From Prescottella defluvii (GTDB taxonomy: Bacteria; Actinomycetota; Actinomycetes; Mycobacteriales; Mycobacteriaceae): a DNA stretch of 64,000 bases. Positions within the stretch are counted from its first letter, which is position 1. The number at the start of each line of letters is the position of its first letter. A program made the position numbers and the translations under genes. Shown here piece by piece: positions 47,819 through 56,000 of the stretch. Under the pieces are notes generated by a model. It made no database searches, was not told where the DNA came from, and saw nothing but the letters and a program-made list of their open reading frames with translations. The DNA lies in contig NZ_JPOC01000009.1 of NCBI RefSeq assembly GCF_000738775.1, positions 62,001-126,000 on the forward strand, read 5' to 3'.

Positions 47819-49987
47819 ATGAACTCGGACGTCATGCGACCCGGTCGACCCGGTCGAAGATCCTCATTCGGTGACCCGGTGCCGATGCGTGCTCGCCTCG
47901 CCGGAGTCGCGGGGCGAACGGCCGCACGCGTTTCCCGCCTCACCGGTCGGGGCCGTGGGTCGACCGTCGGAGGCCGCGTCGCCCTCGCCATCGATCCCGC
48001 TGCCCTGCGCCGCCTCGGCGGATGGCGGACGACGGTTGCCATCGTCGGGACGAACGGCAAGACCACCACGAACCTTCTCGTCACTGCCGCGCTGTCGGCG
48101 GTCGCGCCGGTCGCAGCCAATGTGCGGGGGTCCAACAAGCGGCACGGAATCGTCGCCGCACTCGTCGACGCGCCGCTCGCGCCGTTCGCGTCGATCGAGA
48201 TCGCCGAAGGTGATGCTCCGTCCACGATCGCGGAACTCGAGCCCGATGTCGTCATCGCGCTCAACCTCAGTCACGAACAGCTGGATCGAGCCGACGAGCT
48301 TCGATCGGTGGAACAGGCACTGCGCGAATCATTTTCGCGTCTCCCCGAAGCGACTGTGGTAGCGAACTGCGACGACGTCGACATCGTGTCCGCGGCCCGG
48401 GACGCCCACAAGGTGATCTGGGTGGCCTGCGGTGCTCCCCGCGTCGATCGGGCCGTCGGTTGCCCGCGCTGCGGAGGTCTGATCGAGTGGGCCACGACCG
48501 GCACCGCCGGACTCGCAACGTGGTCGTGTACCCACTGCGTGCTTACCCGGCCCGCACCCGACTGGACGATCGAAGGCCGGACCCTCTCCGGACCCGGCGG
48601 GGTGAATGCGAGGGTGGACAGCAGGTTGCCCGGCCGCGCCAATCTCGGCAACGCCGCCCAGGCGGTCGCTGCAGCAGTGGCGCTGGGAGTGGATCCACTA
48701 GAGGCCGTTCGCGGCGTGTCGTCGGTGGACAGCGTCGCCGGACGGTATCGAGTTGCCGAATGGGGTGAGCACCTCGTACGTCCGATGATGGCCAAGAACC
48801 CGGTCGGTGCGGAGGAATGCCTGTCTGTGGCGGCGACGGACGGTGCCGCTGTGGTCGTGGCGGTGAACGGGCGCGCGGCCGACGGCCGGGATCCGTCGTG
48901 GCTCTGGGATGTCGACTACTCCAGCCTGAGCGGGGAACAGGGGGCTTCCGCACCGCCGCCGACGGTGATCGTTTCCGGCGATCGCGCGGCGGATCTGTCC
49001 CTGCGCCTGTTCCATGCCGGGGTCGACCACGAATTGGAAGGTGATGTGGCCGCGGCGATTCGGCGGTGCCCAGCCGGCCGAGTGGACGTTCTGGCCGATT
49101 ACACGGTGATGGAAGAGCTGATCGGGGTTCTCGACACCGAGCCCGCAGCGGTCACCGAGACCGCGGGCGCCGGGGGCTGCAGACCGCCCGACCGGGACGT
49201 CCCCGTCGTTCGATCCAGACCGTGTGACAGGAACGCCGGGAACGGTGCGTCCACGGTGCGAATCGGCCTGGTGCTTCCGGCCGTCCTCGGAGCCGGCGGC
49301 TACAGCGGGAACGCCGTCGTCCTCCGAGATCGTCTCCGCCGCCGAGGCCTGAGCGCGGTGATCGTCCCCACCACTCTCGACGATCCGGCGCCCTCTGCTT
49401 TGGACATCTATGTCGTCGGGGGGCCGCTCCGAGAGGAATTGGTGCTCGCTTGCGGCGTTCTGCGCCGGCACGGTGGGATGTCCGCTGCTGTCGAGCGGGG
49501 GGCTCCGGTGCTCGCGGCGGGCGGAGGACTGCACATCCTGGCCAGTCGATTCGCATTGCCGAACGACAGCTCGTCCACGGGCCTCGGCCTTCTCGACTGC
49601 CACACGGAGTCGGCCAGCACCGCGGACTTCCCCGCCTTGCGGCAAGTGGTCGCGCGCCCCCTCGTCGACGGACTGACCGACCCCGTGATCGGGTTCGAGA
49701 ACCCAGGGATCCGTACGATTCTCGGCAAAGACGCGGCACCGTTCGCCGAGATCGAGCCCGGAGCCCCTCGCGCGTCGGAGCACACGTGTCTCGGTCGGGA
49801 GGGCGCCGTGCAGGGTTCCGTTGTCGGCACCCTTCTCCACGGTCCGGTTCTGGCCTACAACCCGCAGCTAGCCGATCTGCTGTGTGCACGCGCGCTCGGT
49901 CTGTCCCGAGTGGAAGAACTCCCGGCCCTGAATCTGTCGCCTACCTCCCGCGTCCGCGTCGAGCAACTACGGCGGCCGAGCTCGTGA
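47819..49987 (+). CDS. MurT-GatD-like fusion with degenerate glutaminase site
   Basis: A 722-residue fusion. Residues 1-about 460 are MurT-like: Mur-ligase P-loop GTNGKTTTN (77-85), a four-Cys zinc ribbon (Cys215, 218, 237, 240) and the MurT C-terminal domain with AKNPVGAEECL and WLWDVDYSSL (Asp364/366). From about 484 a GatD-like class I amidotransferase domain follows (RIGLVLPAVLGAGGYSGNA). MurT and GatD, normally two proteins, amidate the lipid II glutamate. Here the nucleophile position, usually VLAxCGG, reads VLAAGGG (Gly568), whereas the His is kept (LLHGP, His674). Glutamine hydrolysis is therefore doubtful. Its location points to a polysaccharide-linked role. Confidence 0.85.
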   Translation: MNSDVMRPGRPGRRSSFGDPVPMRARLAGVAGRTAARVSRLTGRGRGSTVGGRVALAIDPAALRRLGGWRTTVAIVGTNGKTTTNLLVTAALSAVAPVAANVRGSNKRHGIVAALVDAPLAPFASIEIAEGDAPSTIAELEPDVVIALNLSHEQLDRADELRSVEQALRESFSRLPEATVVANCDDVDIVSAARDAHKVIWVACGAPRVDRAVGCPRCGGLIEWATTGTAGLATWSCTHCVLTRPAPDWTIEGRTLSGPGGVNARVDSRLPGRANLGNAAQAVAAAVALGVDPLEAVRGVSSVDSVAGRYRVAEWGEHLVRPMMAKNPVGAEECLSVAATDGAAVVVAVNGRAADGRDPSWLWDVDYSSLSGEQGASAPPPTVIVSGDRAADLSLRLFHAGVDHELEGDVAAAIRRCPAGRVDVLADYTVMEELIGVLDTEPAAVTETAGAGGCRPPDRDVPVVRSRPCDRNAGNGASTVRIGLVLPAVLGAGGYSGNAVVLRDRLRRRGLSAVIVPTTLDDPAPSALDIYVVGGPLREELVLACGVLRRHGGMSAAVERGAPVLAAGGGLHILASRFALPNDSSSTGLGLLDCHTESASTADFPALRQVVARPLVDGLTDPVIGFENPGIRTILGKDAAPFAEIEPGAPRASEHTCLGREGAVQGSVVGTLLHGPVLAYNPQLADLLCARALGLSRVEELPALNLSPTSRVRVEQLRRPSS

Positions 49988-51174
49988 CGTCGGCGGACGG
50001 ACGGTCCCTGCGGGTACTCCACGTCGCCCAGCCCACGACCGCCGGCGTCGCCGCGGTCGTCGCCCAGTACGTCTCCTCGCTGATGGATTCGTCCCGGGAA
50101 TCTCGTCGCCGATTCACGGTTGCGGTGGCCTGCCCGACGGACGGTCACCTGCACACCGACATCGTGACGGCGGGGGCCGAACACCTTCCGTGGTCTGCGA
50201 ACCGTAGTCCCGGTGTGGGAGTGCTCGGTGAATCACGAGATCTGGCGAGAACGGTACGTCGCTGGAGGCCGGACGTGATCCACCTGCACAGCGCAAAGGC
50301 CGGACTCGCGGGACGGCTGGCCGTGCGGGAGCGGATTCCCACAGTGTACCAACCCCATGCCTGGTCGTTCCAGGCTGCCCGGGGTGTCACCGCGGCCGCC
50401 GCCGTCCGGTGGGAGCGGGCCGCGAACCGCTGGACCACGCTGACGGTGAACGTGGGTGGGCACGAGCGACGCGTCGGCGAAGTTCAGGGGATCGCCGGTC
50501 CGTTCCATCTGGTGTCGAATCGGGTCGACGTCGCGGAGTGGGGTCCCGATGATCGGGGAGAAGCGCGGCGTCTGCTCGACATGCCCACGGATGTTGCGGT
50601 AGCTGTGTGTGTTGCTCGCCTGTGTGAACAGAAGGGGCAGGACCGCCTGGTCGCGATCTGGGACCGGGTGCGTGCCGCAGTTCCGGGTGCACTGTTGTAC
50701 CTGGTGGGACCCGATCAAGGCGATTCGAATCTTCCTCGGCCGTTGCCGGAAGGAGTTGTCCACGTCGGTGCAGCGGTGCCCAGGCGGTGGTACGCGGCGG
50801 CCGATGCCGTGGTGATGGCTTCCAGGTGGGAAGGGTTACCGATGGTGGCCCTCGAGGCCGAGGCGGCAGGCCGTGTCGTGGTGGCGACCGAGGAAGCAGG
50901 TGCGTCCGGATTTCTCGATCCGGTGGACGAGGTGGCCGGCACGGACCTGGATGCACTGGCGTCGAGGGTGATCCATCGCTTGGCCGATCGCGGAGAATCC
51001 GCTCGGGTGGGTGAACTGGCCCGTTTGCGCGCCGAGAAACGACCAGGGCTCCGTTTACTCTCCGTGGAGTTGGGTGAGTTGTATGATCGCGCTATGCGGC
51101 CTGAATATTCCCCTGGAATATGGGAATCCAGGCGGCATACAGATCCACCGCTGCAAAATCCGTTATCCGGATGA
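49984..51174 (+). CDS. GT4-family glycosyltransferase
   Basis: A 396-residue GT-B enzyme. The N-terminal acceptor domain begins LRVLHVAQPTTAGVAAVVAQ, and HLHSAKAGLAGRLA is the usual second block. The C-terminal donor domain has VARLCEQKGQDRLVAIWDRV and a SRWEGLPMVALEAEAAGRVV block with the conserved ExxxxxxE donor-binding pair. It probably adds an internal sugar of the repeat unit. GTG 49984 overlaps the MurT-GatD stop (GTGA). Confidence 0.87.
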   Translation: MTSADGRSLRVLHVAQPTTAGVAAVVAQYVSSLMDSSRESRRRFTVAVACPTDGHLHTDIVTAGAEHLPWSANRSPGVGVLGESRDLARTVRRWRPDVIHLHSAKAGLAGRLAVRERIPTVYQPHAWSFQAARGVTAAAAVRWERAANRWTTLTVNVGGHERRVGEVQGIAGPFHLVSNRVDVAEWGPDDRGEARRLLDMPTDVAVAVCVARLCEQKGQDRLVAIWDRVRAAVPGALLYLVGPDQGDSNLPRPLPEGVVHVGAAVPRRWYAAADAVVMASRWEGLPMVALEAEAAGRVVVATEEAGASGFLDPVDEVAGTDLDALASRVIHRLADRGESARVGELARLRAEKRPGLRLLSVELGELYDRAMRPEYSPGIWESRRHTDPPLQNPLSG

Positions 51175-51200
51175 CTGACGCTGTGTGCGAGGTGGCGCGG

Positions 51201-52280
51201 ATGAAGAAGATGCGACGTATTCGGAATCGTTCTGTGCTTGCTCTGGGTGGGGTCCTCGCTCTCGGCGCACTGAGTGTCGCGATGGCGGACAAGGATCCGG
51301 GGTTTCCGGAGGTGGGAGCCCAGTATCACGGTTTTTGGAACTATGAGGACGAACAGACGGCGAGCCAGGCGTTGTATTCGCTTCGCTCTGCAGGTGGGCG
51401 GAGTGTCCGCGTCGACATGGGCTGGAAGACCGTAGAGCCGGTTCAGGGCGAATACGCCGCGTGGGCGCTGGCCAAGTACGACAAATCCATCGATCTGGCG
51501 CATTCTGTCGGATTGGATGTACTTCTCACAATTCAGGATTCGCCGGAATGGGCGAATAATGGTCGATCGAAGCAGTCTTCGCCGAAGGACCCGAACGATT
51601 TTGCGAAGTTCGCCAGGAGTATGGCAGAAAGATATTCCGGTAAGGTGAGCGCAATCGAGGTTTGGAACGAACCAAATAATCCCGACTTCTTTGTTGCACA
51701 GCAGGAAGGCCGGGAGGCTGAAGAATATGTGAAAATGCTGCGGGCCACCCACGAGGCTGTCGAGGGCTCTCGCGTGGGGAACAAAATGGCTGTGGTTGCC
51801 GGTGGCTCGCAGTATGTGGACGACCGATGGTGGGACGCACTGCTCCGGGGCGGTGCCTGTTCGTCCACGGATGCGATCACGGTCAACCCGTATCAGTTGC
51901 CGTCGGATGCCGGGCCGGATCGGCCGGATGACGGTGTCGGGTCTCTGCGGCATCTCGATGTTCTGGAAGCCGTGCTCGATGCCAACGGTTGTTCGGACAA
52001 GTCGATCTGGTTCACCGAATTCGGATGGTCCACGCACGGCGAGTCGCCGGCCTCCAAGCCGTGGGCTCGAGGGGTCACCGAAGACGCTCAGGCCGAATAT
52101 CTGACCACGACACTGAGAATCGTCAAGGACGAGTATCCCCGCGTGGATCGCGTGTACTGGTACAACCTGCGAGATCGAGGGTCCGAAGCTTCCGTGCAGA
52201 ACGGCAACTATGGACTCCTACGGCGGGATCTGTCGGAGAAGCCCGCGCTGATCCATCTGAGGGACATCCTCACTTCGTAG
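51201..52280 (+). CDS. Exported clan GH-A glycoside hydrolase
   Basis: A 359-residue TIM-barrel glycosidase with a signal peptide or anchor (MKKMRRIRNRSVLALGGVLALGALSVAMA). Acid/base Glu157 is in VWNEPN (155-159) and nucleophile Glu273 in FTEFGWST, the GH-A arrangement seen in GH5/GH39. GAGG lies eight bases before ATG 51201; longer frames start inside the previous gene. It probably cuts the locus's polysaccharide during export or turnover, like PslG in the Psl system. It carries more A/T-ending codons (aat, aga, ttt) than its neighbours, which hints at a different origin. Confidence 0.82.
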   Translation: MKKMRRIRNRSVLALGGVLALGALSVAMADKDPGFPEVGAQYHGFWNYEDEQTASQALYSLRSAGGRSVRVDMGWKTVEPVQGEYAAWALAKYDKSIDLAHSVGLDVLLTIQDSPEWANNGRSKQSSPKDPNDFAKFARSMAERYSGKVSAIEVWNEPNNPDFFVAQQEGREAEEYVKMLRATHEAVEGSRVGNKMAVVAGGSQYVDDRWWDALLRGGACSSTDAITVNPYQLPSDAGPDRPDDGVGSLRHLDVLEAVLDANGCSDKSIWFTEFGWSTHGESPASKPWARGVTEDAQAEYLTTTLRIVKDEYPRVDRVYWYNLRDRGSEASVQNGNYGLLRRDLSEKPALIHLRDILTS

Positions 52281-53083
52281 CGGGACGTGAGCCAGGTCGC
52301 GTGTTCGGCGGCGCCGTCCAGCGGTGGAAGATATTCGGGATCGCTCGCTTGCTGCGGTAGTGCCAGAAAATTCACCGTTCAGGGTCGGCACGTCGCAGGG
52401 GATCGGGCCGCGCCTGTGCCGGCGACATGCTCGGAGCATTTCGTCGCGACCTGGTACCGGCGTCACATCAAATTCCTTGCAGGGCAGTGGTGTACGTCAC
52501 TCGGGCATGCTGAAGTGAGTGACGACACCGCCGCTGCGGCGACTTTGCTGTCGTGAAAGTGTGCGCGCCTGTCCAAACGAACGGCCGACGAAGTTAGACG
52601 GGCGACCAGTACGTTAGGGTGATTTCGGGGGTGAAGTTTCCGCCTGGTCGCGGGTGCTTCGCGGTTCGCTCCGATCTCGCTCGATTCGGCTCAATCACTC
52701 TGTAGTGCAACATTTTTGTCAGAATGTCTGAGGTCGCCTGCGGTCCGAAAGTCCGAAATCAAACGTTGGTTCGTCTCAGCGCGTGTGCCCTCCGAGCGTG
52801 TATATGGATGGTTGTCCAACTTGCGCCGTTCAGTGGAAGGGATCGAATGGCAAGCCTTGCGGCCGCGTCGCGCGTTGCCCGAAGACTGCTCGCCGGTCAC
52901 ATCGTCGACATCCGAACTTGCGCGCACCCCGGTGGCGCCGCCCGGGGGTAGTTGCGAGCCGTTCCCGGTCCTCGAACGGGTCACCGGAGTGGTGCGGGCC
53001 TGATCTCGAGAACCCTGCGCGCCAGGTCGGTGAACTCCGCCATGTCCACAAGAACATTTGTGTGTGTAACGAAAGGTAAAACC
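52281..53083 (+). other. 803-base gene-free region ahead of the adhesin gene
   Basis: No convincing gene is seen on either strand. It is less GC-rich than average and holds the hairpin at 52522-52554, a direct repeat GTCCGAAAGTCCGAAA at about 52743-52759 and a GAAAGG at 53071-53076 before the adhesin ATG. It must contain the 3' end of the exopolysaccharide transcript and the adhesin promoter, and may give a long 5' leader. Confidence 0.5.
52522..52554. terminator. Nested hairpin, possible end of the exopolysaccharide operon
   Basis: Outer arms ACGACA (52522-52527) and TGTCGT (52549-52554) enclose CGCCGC-T-GCGGCG (52529-52541). It is about 240 bases past the last gene of the operon, so it might instead be part of the adhesin promoter region. 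Confidence 0.4.
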
Positions 53084-56000
53084 ATGCGTAACCGTGTCTT
53101 CCTTCGCCGTGCCGAAGAGGGGGTGGTGTCTCGGTGGGCGGCGCTGGGGTTACTTTTCATGGCCCTCACCCTGGTCTGGACGTCCTTCGCACTAGCCCCG
53201 GTTGCTTCGGCGGACCCGGGCGAGACCACGACGACCAGTCCGGCCACCTCGACGACGACGGCGCCCCGCGCGTCCACGACCACGCCGACGGCGCCGGTCA
53301 CGACCACGACGAAGGCTCCGGCGACCACGACCAAGGCTCCGGCCGCCACGACGTCCGAGTCGCCCGTGACCACGACGAAGGCTCCGGCCACCTCGACGTC
53401 CGAGTCGCCCGCGACCACAACCACGACGACGGCCCCCGCGACAGAGAAGCGGGAAGCAAAGGCCGCCACCCCTCGTGGACTGAACCCGGACATCCAGGTG
53501 AAGATCACCGACGTCCAGGTCGAGGGGAAGAACGGCGAGCAGATCACCGTCGGCGATTCCGTCTCGGTGAAGGGCACGTGGGACGCCTCGCAGGCCGACC
53601 CGCAGCCGGGCGACGAGTTCACGGTTCAGTTTCCCAAGGAGCTGAAGATCCCGGCAAACCAGCCGGTCGAACTCAAGGGCGGTGGCGTCGTCTGGGGCGA
53701 ATGCAAGCTTGTGGCCGCCACCAACCTCATGACCTGCGTGCTCACGGACGCTGTGCTGGAGAACCCCGAGGAGGTGCGCGGCACGTTCGAGGTCTTCGTC
53801 AGGGCGGTCCAGTACACCGAGTCCAAGGACGTCGACTTCACGATCAACAATGAGCTGAACCAAGAGGTCCCGCTGCCCGGTGGCGGCGGTATCGGCGACG
53901 GTCAGAACCTCGGCGATGTGAAGAAGGTGGGCAAGCTCCAGTCTGACAAGCAGGCCGTGCGCTGGACCATCGACATCCCCGGCTCCGATCTGATTGCTCG
54001 GGATCCGGCGGGCACCGGCAAGGTGACGCTGAGCGACACGCTCTCGGAGACCATGAAGCTGTGCGGCGACGGCCGTCTGAACGCCACGCTGGCGTCCGGT
54101 CGCCCGAACGACCTCAAGCCGGTCGCGAGCGGCGTCTCCATCACCCAGGCCGAGGCGGGCGAGCCCGTCAGCATCGCGATCGACAACGGCAAGGCCTTCG
54201 AGGCGAACAAGCTCTACCGCATCGAATACACCTCGTGCACCTCCAGCGGCGTGGTGGACCCCAAGGACACGCAGTACACCAACTCCATCGACGTGGGCAA
54301 GGGCGCGAGCGCTGGCGTCGGGCAGGACTGGACGCCGGACACCAAGGCGAAGAAGTCCGGCAGCTGGGTCGGCGGCTCGCGCTACAACGAGATTGCTTGG
54401 ACCATCATGGTCCCGGGCAGCGTCATCGCAGCCAACGAGCACAAGGTGGCCATCGCGGAGACCCTTGGTGATGGGCACGAGGTTTGCGTGAGTGGCCTTG
54501 ATGTGAAGATCAAGAAGTCCAACTACCTGCCCGGCGCGGACGGCAAGGCCCCCGCGAGGACCGACGCCAGCGGCCAGTTCACGATCACGAACACGGCGAA
54601 GGCGGGCGAGCAGTCGTTCGACATCAACTTCGAGGTGAAGGACAAGAGGTCCTTCGACGCGGAGCAGTACTACTACGTCGAGTTCCGGAGCTGCCTCGCC
54701 GACAAGGCCGTGCCGGATGACAAGAACGTCTTCGCCAACGACGCGAAGGTCAACGGCGTGGACGTCGACGCGTCGGTGAAGGGTCCCGGCTTCAGCGGCA
54801 AGAAGACCGGCAATCTCAACACCGTCCCGAAGGACGTCGCCGGCGAGGCGCAGCCTGCCGGCACCACCATCGACTGGAAGGTGGAGGTCCCCGGACGCCA
54901 CCTCGAGGGGCTCACGGAGCCGGCGGTCCTCTCGGACAAGTTCTCCGACACCCTGACGGTGTGCGAGGTCACCGGTGATCTGAAGAAGGACCTCAACTTC
55001 AAGGTCATCGCGAAGGACTTCCTCGGCAACAACCCCGCCAACCCGGAGCGCGACCTGACGGCCGCCACCGTGGTGACGCGCACCGCCGGCGGCATCGACA
55101 TCACGCTCCCGAAGGACGCGGCCAAGGGCGACTACAGCCGCGAGACTCGGTACTTCATCGAGTACACGCTCTGCACCACCAGCGGCGGCGTGGACGATCG
55201 CGGCACCGGCTACAGCAACACGCTCTCCTACACGGGTGACAGGGAGCTCTCGCACGGCGTCACGCAGCAGTGGGGCGGCAGCGGCACCGGTGAAGGCGTT
55301 TCGCGCGGCTCGTTCTCGCTGCTGAAGAAGGCCGACCAGTTCTCTGAGGAGTTCCCGGAGGACACCGAGTTCACGGTGAAGGTCGAGGAGTTCGCACCCG
55401 GGAAGACTCCGGGCGTCGATCCGGCGAGCAGCACCTACGAGATCAAGGTGAAGGCGGATGGCACGCCCGTCAGCGGCGTCAACAACCGCGGCAACGGCTG
55501 GCAGATCCGGCTGACCGAGATCAACCTGCCCACGGTTCCCGGTGTCGCCTTCGAGCCGGGCAAGTTCGCGCCGGCCGAGGGCGTGACGCTCAACGCGGAC
55601 CGCTCCGAGGCGGTCGTGGCGATCACGCCGAAGACCAACGTCGCCGTCGAGCTCGTCAACAAGGCGGTGCTGGGCTCGGCGAAGATCACCAAGACCGTCG
55701 TCAGCGAGCCGGGTGTGACGCTGACCGGCAATGAGGTCTTCGAGTTCAAGGCGGAGATCGATCTCGGCGACGGATCGGGTAACGAGACGCGCGCGTTCAC
55801 GCTGAAGAACGGCCAGTTCCGTAACCTGGACAAGCTGCCGATCGGCGCGAAGGTCACCATCACCGAGGTGCAGCCGACGAACACCGACCTCATCACCTGG
55901 TCGGAGCCGAAGTTCGAGGCCAGCAATACGCTGACCATCGGCAAGGACGCGGCGGCGAACACCATCTCCGTCACCAACGAGGCCAAGGTCACCCAGGGCA

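Noticed and set aside
53225-53458. Short tandem repeats considered as a CRISPR array
   Set aside because: Units have no unique spacers, stay in frame and encode a Thr-rich stalk.
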